In this document: positions 8,108 through 16,438 of the stretch, in pieces
Layout of the letters: every line of letters begins with the position of its first letter
How positions within the stretch are numbered: the first letter of the stretch is position 1
Origin: an uncultured Clostridia bacterium
GTDB lineage: Bacteria > Bacillota > Clostridia > Oscillospirales > Oscillospiraceae
Reading direction: 5' to 3'
DNA length: 64,000 nucleotides
Assembly (NCBI GenBank): GCA_947173485.1
Contig: CAMWFH010000001.1
Coordinates: forward strand, 310,001-374,000
Notes under the pieces: model-generated
What the model saw: only the letters and a program-made list of their open reading frames with translations
Told to the model about the DNA's origin: nothing
The model's database searches: none
Translations under genes and position numbers: made by a program

Positions 8108-8800
8108 TCAAAACAGGAAGAACCCGCCATCATACCGCCGCTCCTCCCTCTCCCAGTACCTGTCCCAGTCCCGGAGGGAGGGGCCACTCTCTTTATCCTG
8201 GACCTCCTGGACCAGTTGGACCGTCCGAAGGCCCTTTTCCCTCCGGCCCGTCTGGACCGCCGCCCGCGCCTGGTCCCCCAGCGCCGGTCCGCTCTCCTCC
8301 ATCACGGGCAGCTCGCCTGTCCAGACCGGCTCTGGTAGCTCAGCCCGGTACCGGTCCGGCATCTCCACCGGCAGCTCCACCCGATAGACAGGCGCCGCTC
8401 TCTCTGTCCCAGCCGTCTCGACCCGATAGCGGACATCCCGCGCCGCCGCCGGCTCCTCCATGTCCTGTGCCCTCTCCCGGCCTGCCGCCGGCAGTTCCGG
8501 CTCCTCCACCCGGTAGAGGACCTCCCTCTCCAGTTCCTCCGGCGGCTCTCCGGCAGCCGGTTCCACCTGTTCCGCTTTCTCTATCTTCTCATCTGCCGGC
8601 TCCGCATCCCCCGCCGCCTCCGGCATGGTCTCCGCCGGTCCCGGCATCTCTGCCAGTTCCTCCGCCATCTCCGCCGCCGCCCCAGCCTCCCGCCGGATCT
8701 CCCATACCGGCTCCGGCCGGAGCGGCCTGACCGGCCGCTCCAGCATCTCCTCCAGGGCCATCAGCGCCCGGAACCGCTCCTCGTCGAAGCCGCCGTTCAA
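8108..8800 (-). CDS. Acidic Pro/Glu-rich repeat protein in the tape-measure position
   Basis: 230 residues from a TTG at 8800 (GAGG at 7 bp; TTGA overlaps the tube gene stop). The first 40 residues could form a helix (EERFRALMALEEMLERP). The remainder is acidic and proline-rich with loose repeats of the type VLYRVEEPELP, VRYRVETAG, PVYRVELPVEMP and RYRAELPEP, ending in a basic/aromatic tail (DRYWEREERRYDGGFFLF). It resembles no tape measure: no transmembrane segment, no long coiled coil, too short. Its place between the tube and LysM genes is where the tail chaperone and tape measure should be. It could be a degenerate chaperone or an unusual ruler. Confidence 0.6.
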   Translation of the reverse strand: MNGGFDEERFRALMALEEMLERPVRPLRPEPVWEIRREAGAAAEMAEELAEMPGPAETMPEAAGDAEPADEKIEKAEQVEPAAGEPPEELEREVLYRVEEPELPAAGRERAQDMEEPAAARDVRYRVETAGTERAAPVYRVELPVEMPDRYRAELPEPVWTGELPVMEESGPALGDQARAAVQTGRREKGLRTVQLVQEVQDKESGPSLRDWDRYWEREERRYDGGFFLF

Positions 8801-9186
8801 GCGGCTACCTCGATCCGCTTTCTGGCCACCACGCTGACCTTCTCCGCCACCATGGCCCCCAGCTTGCCCTCCTCGGCGATGGCGTCCCACTGGCACCCGC
8901 TGTAGATGACCCGCCGGTCCGGCTTACAGATGACCAGCGAGAAATCCGACAGCTCATAGAAGTCGATCCCGTCCCGGATCGCCTCATCCGTGGCATAGAG
9001 CCTGGTCAGCTCCAGCAGGTACTGGTTCTGCCCCCCGATGGTGGCCACCGGCTCCGCCTCGCCAAAGGCCTCGATCACTTTGCTGGTCTTGGTGGTCCTG
9101 GCGCTGTACCCCTGGACCACCGCGATCTTCTTCCCCTCCAGCTCCAGATAGATATCGCTGCTGGTGGGAAATCCCGTCACACCCAT
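8797..9186 (-). CDS. Contractile-tail tube protein (XkdM-like)
   Basis: 129 residues, starting MGVTGFPTSSDIYLELEGKK and built of short beta strands, with the length typical of tube proteins following a sheath gene. It should form the inner tube of the tail. GGAGGAG precedes the ATG. The tube gene ends on the TTG start of the repeat protein. Confidence 0.75.
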   Translation of the reverse strand: MGVTGFPTSSDIYLELEGKKIAVVQGYSARTTKTSKVIEAFGEAEPVATIGGQNQYLLELTRLYATDEAIRDGIDFYELSDFSLVICKPDRRVIYSGCQWDAIAEEGKLGAMVAEKVSVVARKRIEVAA

Positions 9187-9198
9187 CTCCGCTCCTCC

Positions 9199-10239
9199 TT
9201 ACACCGTGATATGGGCCGTCAGATAGATCTGATTGAGCCCGTGGGCCACGCCGAAGCTGAACTCCACCAGGCACACCGTGGGGTCCTCGGGGTCCACGCT
9301 CACCGCCACGTCCCCATAGCTGTCGATGATCTCCGCCGCCAGCTTGTTCTCCAGCTCCACGATCACCTGGGACCGGATCGCCCCCCGGTTCTGGGCCGTG
9401 TTCTTGCTCCGGCTGAACCGGCTGCGCAGCGCGGCCCGGACGGCGGGGATCACATCGTCCACGATCAGGATGGTGGTCAGCTCCCGCCAGGTGCTGTCCG
9501 CCGCGCCGCCGGTCTTGGTCCGGGTGGTGATGCCCCGCACCGGGCTCACCACCCCCGCCACGCTCTCCAGGGGCGTCACGCCACCCCGGACCAGCAGGTC
9601 GATCGCGTTGTCGTCATACCGCTCCTCCAGCCCATACAGCCCATGGAGGGGCGTGCCGTTGATGGGGACCGCCGGGTCCGCCGATGCGGCGATCGCTCCC
9701 GCCACCGCCGCCGCCGCGATGGGGCCCTCCACTGGCTCCCCATCACTGTCCAGGGCCCCCGGCCCCACCAGGACCATCCGCTCGCAGTTCAGCGCCGCCG
9801 CCCGTGCGATCAGCGCCTCCTTCCCGCTCTCCTCGCAGCCCACCACGCCGATTCGCTCCCGTCTCGCCGCGGCGGCGTTCTCCAGGCTCTCCCGCAGGCT
9901 CTGCTGGACCGCCAAGGCCCCGCTGTCGCAGGCCACCACCTGCACGTCCTCCTCCAGCGCCAGCTGGGCGAAGGCCCCCGCGTAGTCCTCATCCTGCACC
10001 GCCACTGCCCGCACCGCCGTGACGCCATTGAGGAACAGCAGCCGCAGCATGGCCGCCATCGCCCCGCCCTGGCCGAAGGCGCCCACGCCGGCGGCATAGC
10101 TGGTCACCAGCACCGGCCCGGTCCCCTTCTCCGCCTTGGCCGCCAGGCCCACCACCTTCCCGCCGCTGCCCCCCGGGATCACGGCGGAGGCGTCGTAGGC
10201 GGAGTAGACCCCCGGCCGCTCATGGATGATGCCGCTCAT
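9199..10239 (-). CDS. Contractile tail sheath protein (XkdK-like)
   Basis: 346 residues from the ATG at 10239. The N-terminus (IIHERPGVYSAYDASA) is the usual sheath start. A central domain has the GIVGCEESGKE and LVGPGAL strands. The C-terminal sheath domain (ADSTWRELTTILIVDDV to the VEFSFGVAHGLNQIYLTAHI end) is the most conserved part of the family. Its presence shows that the particle has a contractile tail. The gene overlaps the tail terminator gene by 20 bp. Confidence 0.88.
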   Translation of the reverse strand: MSGIIHERPGVYSAYDASAVIPGGSGGKVVGLAAKAEKGTGPVLVTSYAAGVGAFGQGGAMAAMLRLLFLNGVTAVRAVAVQDEDYAGAFAQLALEEDVQVVACDSGALAVQQSLRESLENAAAARRERIGVVGCEESGKEALIARAAALNCERMVLVGPGALDSDGEPVEGPIAAAAVAGAIAASADPAVPINGTPLHGLYGLEERYDDNAIDLLVRGGVTPLESVAGVVSPVRGITTRTKTGGAADSTWRELTTILIVDDVIPAVRAALRSRFSRSKNTAQNRGAIRSQVIVELENKLAAEIIDSYGDVAVSVDPEDPTVCLVEFSFGVAHGLNQIYLTAHITV

Positions 10240-10720
10240 TCTCCAACACACCTTTCAGTATAAAGTCCGTCAGCTCCCCGGTCTCCTCCCGCACCGTAGC
10301 CAGCAGGTAGGCCCCGCACCGCAGGGTGCCCCGCCGGAGGAACATCCCGGTCTCCTTGTCCCATTTCACTTCTTCCCAGACCATCTCCCCAGGCCGGATC
10401 CCGGCGGGCAGGCCGTCCAGCGCCGCCTCATAGGCCCGCTCCAGGGCCTGCTGGCAGCGCTCCGCTCCGATCTCCGCTTCCGCCCAGGCGTCCAGGGAGA
10501 GGGAGATGTCCAGCCGCCGGCCATAGACCTCCCCGCCGCCCGACTCCCCCAGGTAGTCCCACAGCCCCGCCTGTCTGCACTCTCCCCGGCGGAGGCCCAC
10601 CGCCACCACCGGCCCGTCATACTTTGCCAGCTTCTCCGGCCCATAGGCCGTCACCGCCCGCAGCCCCGCCCGCTCCAGGGCCGCCGCGATGGCCTCCTTC
10701 ACCTGCTCCAGTCCGTTCAA
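10220..10720 (-). CDS. Tail terminator / tail completion protein
   Basis: 166 residues from a TTG at 10720 with AAGGAGG upstream. The TTG overlaps the stop of the preceding gene (TTGA). The fold pattern, an N-terminal helix NGLEQVKEAIAAALERAGL followed by strands and a long helix, fits small tail terminators such as XkdJ-like proteins that sit before the sheath gene. Identification rests on position and size more than on motif. Confidence 0.55.
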   Translation of the reverse strand: MNGLEQVKEAIAAALERAGLRAVTAYGPEKLAKYDGPVVAVGLRRGECRQAGLWDYLGESGGGEVYGRRLDISLSLDAWAEAEIGAERCQQALERAYEAALDGLPAGIRPGEMVWEEVKWDKETGMFLRRGTLRCGAYLLATVREETGELTDFILKGVLENERHHP

Positions 10721-11034
10721 GCCGCCGCCTCCTTCTCCCTTGCCAGCAGAGCCCACCAGTAGAGGGGCCGCTCGTCCAGCCAAAGCACCTCCGCCGCCTC
10801 CCGGACCTGGAACTGCCTGCCGGCCCATACCAGCCGGTCCCCCACCGCCAGCGGCACCTCGCCGCTGCCGATATAGGTCCACCGCCGCTGGTCCGCCGCC
10901 CCCAGGGGGGTATGGCTGTGGGCCGTCCGCCGTTCCAGCACCGGCTGGATGAGGGCCCAGCCCTCCCGGCCGGAGGGGAGGACGGTCACCCGCTGGCCGT
11001 ACCGCCGCAGCACCGCCTCGAACCGCTCCCTCAT
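10717..11034 (-). CDS. Head closure / head-tail adaptor protein
   Basis: 105 residues, beta-rich (VTVLPSGREGWALIQPVLERR, then LAVGDRLVWAGRQFQVREA), as in phage head-closure proteins (XkdH/gp16 type). It starts inside the stop of the connector gene (ATGA) and lies between connector and tail terminator, as expected. Confidence 0.55.
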   Translation of the reverse strand: MRERFEAVLRRYGQRVTVLPSGREGWALIQPVLERRTAHSHTPLGAADQRRWTYIGSGEVPLAVGDRLVWAGRQFQVREAAEVLWLDERPLYWWALLAREKEAAA

Positions 11035-11381
11035 CCCCGCACCTCCCGGAAGGCGAACCCCGGGTCCCGGCCGGCCCCGGCCAACAGCCGCCAGGCCTGC
11101 TGCCGCAGGCCCTCCGCTGCCTCCAGGGCCGCCCTCCCGCCACTGGTGAGGGACACCTCTCCCACCTTCCAGCTGCCGCCACCATCACTAGCGGCCCGGC
11201 CTGTCAGCCATCCCGCGGCGGCTAGCCAAGCAGCGGCACACAGACAGACCTCCCTGGGGCACTCCGGGCCTCCCCGGTCCAGGACCTCCCGCTCCGCGGC
11301 GGCGCACAGCAAGCGCAGCGCCTCCTCTTCCCCCTCCGGGGCCCCCGTCAGCGTCTTTGCCAGGGCCAAGATCTCCTCCAT
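11031..11381 (-). CDS. Head-tail connector (gp6/XkdG-region) protein
   Basis: 116 residues, mainly helical, starting MEEILALAKTLTG and containing Cys-rich helices around CPREVCLCAAAWLAAAGW. Small helical proteins right after the capsid gene are normally DNA-packaging connector proteins that bind the portal. No closer match is apparent. Confidence 0.55.
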   Translation of the reverse strand: MEEILALAKTLTGAPEGEEEALRLLCAAAEREVLDRGGPECPREVCLCAAAWLAAAGWLTGRAASDGGGSWKVGEVSLTSGGRAALEAAEGLRQQAWRLLAGAGRDPGFAFREVRG

Positions 11382-11412
11382 CGATCCGATCGCTCCTTCC
11401 CCCGCCGCTCTC

Positions 11413-12417
11413 TCAGGTCTTCAGCACCTTGGCCGCGTCCTGATACAGCCGGGCAAAGCCAGAGATGGAGGTGATCGCGGCCCGCTCCAGCTGCCGGTCG
11501 ATCAGCTTGTCATGCTCCACCTGGACCTCGCCGCCCACGACCCGCTCCAGGGCATATCCCCGGTCCAGGCCGATCAGCGTCCCGGCGGGCACGGCGGAGG
11601 AGCGCAGCAGCTTCGCCCCCAGGGGCGCGATCAGCTTGCCGGTGCCCTGGAAGTTGAGCCCCGCCACAGGGTCCCGGAGCTCCGGCAGCTTCAGCAGCGT
11701 CAGCACCACGTCCCCCGATGCCAGCAAGGTATTCATGGTATAGGGCTCGAACCGGCTCCAAAAGTCCAGCAGCGCCCCATAGTCCAGGGACTTCCCGGTC
11801 CCCAGGCTGATCTTCTCCGCCGCGTTGTCGTTCCCATCGCCGTTCAGGAGGACCTGGACCGCGTCCTCCAGGTGCATCCTGGCGATATGGCTGCCGATCT
11901 GCCGCAGCGTCACGGAGAACAGGTCCAGCCGCTGGTACCGGATCGCCTCATAGGAGGCCACCAGCATCCGCCCCCGCTTATGGAGGCGCACCAGGTTCTC
12001 CTGGGTGCGGATCTCCGTCTGGGGCAGCGCGGCCCCCTCCTCCACCCGGTAGAGCTTCTTCCCCTCCTTCTCCGGCACGGAGGTGATGGAGCGGTAGTCC
12101 ATCCCGTCGAACCTAGTCACCGTGGCGGTGATGGCCGGCAGGATGTCCTCCTCCTCCATCCCCTGCCGTACCACCCGGGAGACGAACTCCGGGAACAGCA
12201 CGGCGGAGTCGGTGGTGTGGAAGAACTTCTCCACCCGGTCGCTGCCGCTGCCCTTGACCTTGATATCGAACCGCTTGAGCTGCCGCTGGAAGGCGTCCAG
12301 CCCCTCCAGCGCCGTTCCTCGATAGTTCTCGCTGGGATCCGCCTCCTCCAGCACCTGGGTGAAGCTCCGGCCCGTCTGGCCGTACATTCCCTTTTCCAGC
12401 TTCAGATCTTGATACAT
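11413..12417 (-). CDS. Major capsid protein (HK97-type)
   Basis: 334 residues from the ATG at 12417 (GGGGAGGAGATAGG upstream). An N-terminal region about 40-110 precedes the shell domain with strands and spine helix: RMLVASYEAIRYQRLDLFSV, SHIARMHLEDAVQVLLNGDG. The C-terminus KLIDRQLERAAITSISGFARL is typical of capsids of this size. Position after the protease and small accessory gene fits HK97-like head modules. Confidence 0.8.
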   Translation of the reverse strand: MYQDLKLEKGMYGQTGRSFTQVLEEADPSENYRGTALEGLDAFQRQLKRFDIKVKGSGSDRVEKFFHTTDSAVLFPEFVSRVVRQGMEEEDILPAITATVTRFDGMDYRSITSVPEKEGKKLYRVEEGAALPQTEIRTQENLVRLHKRGRMLVASYEAIRYQRLDLFSVTLRQIGSHIARMHLEDAVQVLLNGDGNDNAAEKISLGTGKSLDYGALLDFWSRFEPYTMNTLLASGDVVLTLLKLPELRDPVAGLNFQGTGKLIAPLGAKLLRSSAVPAGTLIGLDRGYALERVVGGEVQVEHDKLIDRQLERAAITSISGFARLYQDAAKVLKT

Positions 12418-12437
12418 CCTATCTCCTCCCCTCGTCC

Positions 12438-12773
12438 TCAGAGCCTGATGGTGACGGTGTCCTTGTCCGCCGCGATGACCAGCACCCTCTGTCCGCCGGT
12501 GGTCACGGTCTTGACGCCGCCCTTTCCGTCGCCGGCCAGCACCGCGAATCCCGCCGGGGGCACGGTGCCGGAGCAGGCCACCCGGGCCAGCCCGCCCAGC
12601 TGCACGCAGCAGGCGTCCCGTCCGCCCTTGCGCACCACGCCGCAGAAGTCTTCCCCGTCGCCGCAGAGGGCCACGGCGCCGCTGCCGCTGGGCTTCACTA
12701 CCTGTCCTTCCTGCAAGCCGCCGCCCATAAAGGTGGCCGCCCACTCACCGATCCCCTGAAATGAGACCTCCAT
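12438..12773 (-). CDS. Small head accessory protein (decoration-like)
   Basis: 111 residues from the ATG at 12773 (AGGAGG upstream). It is beta-rich and glycine-rich (QEGQVVKPSGSGAVALCGDG, VPPAGFAVLAGDGKGG, VLVIAADKDTVTIRL), in the style of phage capsid stabilising or decoration proteins of the DUF2190 kind. It sits between protease and capsid genes. Four cysteines are unusual for such a short protein. The function is inferred from position. Confidence 0.5.
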   Translation of the reverse strand: MEVSFQGIGEWAATFMGGGLQEGQVVKPSGSGAVALCGDGEDFCGVVRKGGRDACCVQLGGLARVACSGTVPPAGFAVLAGDGKGGVKTVTTGGQRVLVIAADKDTVTIRL

Positions 12774-12820
12774 ACGCTCTCCTCCTATCAACTGTATCGT
12801 ATATATGGGCCCGGTCCTTC

Positions 12821-13717
12821 TCAGACCAGGAATGCCCCTCCATCCTCCCGAGCCGCCTTCCCGCGGCCCAGCTGCACTGGATACGACGGCTCCGCCCGCC
12901 GCCGGTAGACCTTCCGCAGGGCCAGCAGCTCCTCGATCTCCAGCCGTCCGGCCACACCCACCAGCAGCGGCCGGTCCATATCCGGCTCCGCCAGGCCCAT
13001 CAGCCGGACTACCTCGTCCCGCAGCTCCTCCAGGTACCGCCGGCCCAGGGCCGCCTGGCGCTCCAGGGTCTCCAGCTCCTCCGCCAGGCCCCGCTCCCGG
13101 GCGGCCTCCTTCAGGCCGAAGCTCTTGACCACGCCGGCCCCCCGCTGGGCCGGCACCGCCACGAAGGACCACTCGTAGGCGTCTGTGGGCTCCTGCAAGG
13201 TGACGTAGCACAGCGCCCCGTCATACCGCTTCCCGGCGGTGTGGCCGCAGCTGCCGTAGTCGCCGCCGCAGATGGAGCAGGTCCGCCGCCGGACGGCGCA
13301 CCCCACGCTGACCTCCTTTTTGATCCCCGCCTCGATCTCCTCGATCAGGTCCCGGTTGCTCTCGCACCGCAGCATATAGGCCCACCCCTTCAGGCAGCAG
13401 CGCCCCTCGCCGGTCTCCGCCGCGATGCCCTCCTCCTCACAGACCTCGGTCCGGTAGAGCCGGGCGCTCTGCCCCTTGGCGGACCACTGGTGGTCGAAGA
13501 GGCCGCTCTTGCCTAAAAACAGTTCCCCCAGCCGCTCCAGCCCCGCCCGGTCGAACCGCTCCAGATCCCGGTCGATCTCATTGTCACACAGCCGCACCGC
13601 GAAGGTATACACCTCCTCCGGTGCCAGCGTCCGCCGGCTCAGCCGGTTGATGCGGGCCATGTCCGCCTCCTGGCCTCTCTCCGCCGTCAGCGCTCCCGCC
13701 GTCTTTCTGATCTCCAT
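12821..13717 (-). CDS. Prohead-protease-like head maturation protein with Cys cluster
   Basis: 298 residues from the ATG at 13717 (AAAAGGGGGAGAAGG upstream); the ATG at 13660 with AGGAGGCGGAC is an equally good start. The N-terminal half has S78-protease features: GLFDHQW with a possible catalytic His, KKEVSVGC with a possible catalytic Ser, and YEWSFVAVPAQ. A CSICGGDYGSCGH cluster that could bind zinc is inserted just after the Ser. The C-terminal 100 residues are helical, as in scaffold regions. It lies between portal and capsid genes, and its start overlaps the portal gene by up to 134 bp. Protease function is likely but not proven. Confidence 0.55.
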   Translation of the reverse strand: MEIRKTAGALTAERGQEADMARINRLSRRTLAPEEVYTFAVRLCDNEIDRDLERFDRAGLERLGELFLGKSGLFDHQWSAKGQSARLYRTEVCEEEGIAAETGEGRCCLKGWAYMLRCESNRDLIEEIEAGIKKEVSVGCAVRRRTCSICGGDYGSCGHTAGKRYDGALCYVTLQEPTDAYEWSFVAVPAQRGAGVVKSFGLKEAARERGLAEELETLERQAALGRRYLEELRDEVVRLMGLAEPDMDRPLLVGVAGRLEIEELLALRKVYRRRAEPSYPVQLGRGKAAREDGGAFLV

Positions 13718-14876
13718 CCTTCTCCCCCTTTTCCAGCTCGTCGTTCTCCAGCCGCAGCCGTCTGGCCTGCTGGACATACCACTCCGCCTTGGCCTCCTCC
13801 AGGCAGTCCTGGAGGTTGATGTCGTCCCACACCACCTGGAAGCCGCAGCCATACCCCTCCAGCCGGAGCCACAGCTCGCAGATCCTCTCCACCACCGGTG
13901 TCAGGGTCCGCCGGATGGCGGTCAGCTCCGAGGTGAGGATGTCCGCCTGCTGGGCGCTCATCCGCTCGGTGGAGGACCAGCTCAGCCCCAGCATAAAGGG
14001 CGGGATGCCCGTCCGGGACACCAGCTGCTCCAGGATCTGCCGCACCGGCACCTCGCTGTCCAGGACCTGGTTGTCTGCGCCGATGACCCGGATCTCCACG
14101 TCTCCCACCGCCACGAAGTCCCGCACCTCGCCGCTCCTGGTCTGCTCCATGGCCCTGCTCCAGGCCTGGGCGATCTGCTCGCTGCGCTCCTGGGCCAGTC
14201 CGCTCTCCCCGCTCTGGGGCTTATAGACCACCGCGAACCGGACGTTCCCCATCCGCTCCCAGTTGGCCCCCATGGCGTGGTAGATCTTGCTCAGCAGCTC
14301 CGCCAGGAAAGGCATACTGCGCAGGAGCGACACCCCATAGGGATGCTCCGCCTCCGGGTCGAAGGGGGTGAACAGCAGCAGCTCCTGCCGGGGCAGGGGC
14401 CGGAGGGCCCCCGTCTCGTCCCAGCCGCAGACGGTGAACTCCAGGGGCGACGCCCCCTCCTGCAGCTGCACGTCCTCCACCCGTCCGCAGAGGACGGCAG
14501 CCAGCTCCCCGTCCCGGACCACCATCTCCCCCACCGCCTGGCCGGCGGTGAGCATGGAATCCAGATAGCAGTCCAAAAAGGCATTGATCCCGATCTGCCC
14601 CCGGCCCACCGGCACCCTGGCTAAGAACTGCTCCAGCCGCCGCTGGGCCTCCCGGTCCCCGCACCGGACGCTCACGCCCCCCACCAACCGGATGATCTTA
14701 TAGATGGCGGCGTCCACCACCGGCACCGCCTCCCGGATGGTCCGGTAGAGCCGGACCTCCCCCTGTCCCAGGGGCACATAGCCCTCCAGGGCGCCGAAGC
14801 GCCATCCCGTCTGCCGGCGCAGCTGAGCCAGCGCCGGCGTCCTGTCCTTCTTTTCCTTCTTTTTGAAAAGGCCCAT
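13584..14876 (-). CDS. Phage portal protein
   Basis: 430 residues. After a lysine-rich start the family pattern runs through YRTIREAVPVVDAAIYKIIRLVGGV, the ELLLFTPFDPEAEHPYGVSLL strand-helix and the LYSKIYHAMGANW-like stem helix, to MSAQQADILTSELTAIRR. It forms the dodecameric DNA gate of the head. The last 40 residues are low-complexity Gly/Asp and overlap the protease gene in another frame, so the functional C-terminus may end earlier. Confidence 0.85.
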   Translation of the reverse strand: MGLFKKKEKKDRTPALAQLRRQTGWRFGALEGYVPLGQGEVRLYRTIREAVPVVDAAIYKIIRLVGGVSVRCGDREAQRRLEQFLARVPVGRGQIGINAFLDCYLDSMLTAGQAVGEMVVRDGELAAVLCGRVEDVQLQEGASPLEFTVCGWDETGALRPLPRQELLLFTPFDPEAEHPYGVSLLRSMPFLAELLSKIYHAMGANWERMGNVRFAVVYKPQSGESGLAQERSEQIAQAWSRAMEQTRSGEVRDFVAVGDVEIRVIGADNQVLDSEVPVRQILEQLVSRTGIPPFMLGLSWSSTERMSAQQADILTSELTAIRRTLTPVVERICELWLRLEGYGCGFQVVWDDINLQDCLEEAKAEWYVQQARRLRLENDELEKGEKDGDQKDGGSADGGERPGGGHGPHQPAEPADAGTGGGVYLRGAAV

Positions 14877-14889
14877 ACATCCCTCCCGC

Positions 14890-16128
14890 TCAAGACCACC
14901 CGCTCCGCCTGGGCACTGCCAAGGCGGCGGCCGCTGGCTCCCCCGCCGCCACCGTGGCGGCGAAGTAGCGCATATCGTCCATGGCGTGGTCGTTCTCCTT
15001 TTTGGGGCGTTCCCGCCCCTCCTCCCAGCAGTAGAGGCCTATCTCCCGCAGACAGTCGCCGCAGCTGTCACAGATGACGATCTGTCCGCTCTTCAGCGCC
15101 CCGGCTGTCAGCCGGATCCCCGACAGGACGTCGTTTCGCGCCTTCACCACTGGGAACCCGGCCCGCCTCAGGGCCTCGATAAAGCTGGCGGCGGAGGGGT
15201 CCACCACCACCTGTTCGATGGGCCTGCCTGCCGCCAGAGTCCGCACCGCCTCCACATACTCCTGGTCCGTTTTCTGTACGCCGGTCTCTCGTGATGCGTA
15301 GTAATACTCCTTCATCCGGTACCAGACGCCCTGGAACGACCCCCACATCCCGCAGGAGAAGGGGTTCACGGTCCCGTAGTCTATGGAGAGGCAGCATCTC
15401 TCCGGCTGTCCGGCCGGGACAGGCCGGACAAAGTCTCCCTCCTGGAAGAAGTCGTAGACGAGCCCCTGGGCGGCGGTCCACTCCCCCAAAACGAACCGCC
15501 TGTAAAAGGGCCCCGACCACCCCTGCTCATACCGCCGGCGGACCTTCTCCGTCAGTCCCGGATTGTCCGCCATAGTAAAGTGGAGGTAGAGGGCGTTGCG
15601 CTCCTCCGCCCGGCAGATCCATTCCCGGTAGAACCAGTGTCCCGGCCCTTCCGGGTTGCAGCTGAACCACAGCCGGCTCCCCGCTACGCTGCACCTGGCC
15701 ACGCACTGCTCCACGAAGCTCCTGGGCATCAGCGCCGCCTCGTCCAGCAGCGCCCCGGCGAAGGTGGCACCTTGGATGAGGGCTGCGCTCCCCTCATCCC
15801 GGCCGCCGATGAGCCAGAAGCGGTTCTCCCGCCCCCGCCAGGAGAGGAGGAGGGACCGCTCCCCCCGCCGTTCCTCCACCTTCACCCCCAGCCGCCGCAG
15901 CACCGGCAGCAGCTCCCCCAGCAGGTTCCGCCGCAGGGCTAGGGCCGTCTTGCCGCACAGGGCGAACTGTCTGCCGGAGAACTGCGTCATGGCCCAGCAC
16001 GCGAAGCTCAGCCCTAAACATACCGTTTTGCCGCTGCGCACCGCGCCATCGCAGATGATGGCATCCCGTTCCCTGTCCGCGCCGTACCACCAGCCCAGCA
16101 CCCGCCTCTGCTTGGGAGAGAACTTCAT
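14890..16128 (-). CDS. Terminase large subunit (PBSX/XtmB-like)
   Basis: 412 residues. The N-terminal ATPase has the Walker A variant GAVRSGKT near residue 30, the adenine-binding region before it (KQRRVLGWW) and Walker B-like FAGALLDEAALM. The C-terminal nuclease domain contains LSIDYGTVNPFSC and VVVDPSAASFIEALR, with the acidic residues expected for an RNase-H-like fold. All key motifs are present, so it should still be able to package DNA. It overlaps the small subunit gene by 4 bp. Confidence 0.88.
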   Translation of the reverse strand: MKFSPKQRRVLGWWYGADRERDAIICDGAVRSGKTVCLGLSFACWAMTQFSGRQFALCGKTALALRRNLLGELLPVLRRLGVKVEERRGERSLLLSWRGRENRFWLIGGRDEGSAALIQGATFAGALLDEAALMPRSFVEQCVARCSVAGSRLWFSCNPEGPGHWFYREWICRAEERNALYLHFTMADNPGLTEKVRRRYEQGWSGPFYRRFVLGEWTAAQGLVYDFFQEGDFVRPVPAGQPERCCLSIDYGTVNPFSCGMWGSFQGVWYRMKEYYYASRETGVQKTDQEYVEAVRTLAAGRPIEQVVVDPSAASFIEALRRAGFPVVKARNDVLSGIRLTAGALKSGQIVICDSCGDCLREIGLYCWEEGRERPKKENDHAMDDMRYFAATVAAGEPAAAALAVPRRSGWS

Positions 16129-16394
16129 CCCTTGACCTCCTCCAGGAAGTCCAGGAGCCCCTCTTGCTCCTCTCCCAGCAGCTCATAGAGCAGCTGCAAG
16201 GCCCGCACCCTATCGCAGAACTCCACCTCCACGGAGCCGTCCCGTCCCCGCTTGACCTTGGAGACCCCGTCCAGCCGCAGCCGCTCCGCCGGTGCCTCCG
16301 CCTGTAGCGCCAGCTGCACGGCGTCGTTGGCTTTACAGAAGGCCACCTTGGCCAGCTCGTCCAGGACCTTTGCGCGATCGATCTTTTTTGCCAT
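16125..16394 (-). CDS. Terminase small subunit (probable)
   Basis: 89 residues from the ATG at 16394 (GGAGGGG 11 bp upstream); starts at 16418 or 16427 are possible. The start MAKKIDRAKVLDELAKVAF, helical middle and a KVKRGRDGSVEVEFCDR hairpin resemble the C-terminal half of PBSX-type small terminases. The N-terminal HTH DNA-binding domain of full-length homologues (about 150-250 residues) is missing. It is the first gene of the particle block. Confidence 0.6.
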   Translation of the reverse strand: MAKKIDRAKVLDELAKVAFCKANDAVQLALQAEAPAERLRLDGVSKVKRGRDGSVEVEFCDRVRALQLLYELLGEEQEGLLDFLEEVKG

Positions 16395-16438
16395 AGGCTC
16401 ATCAACCCCTCCACACATACCCCGCAACTCCCGAAAAA

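Noticed and set aside
4151..9198. Possible hidden tape-measure gene in another frame
   Set aside because: Other frames here are short and antisense in character. No long helical ORF exists between tube and LysM genes.
10220..11188. Long minus frame of 322 codons over connector and terminator genes
   Set aside because: Its first half is shadow of two overlapping small genes; the real gene begins at the TTG at 10720.
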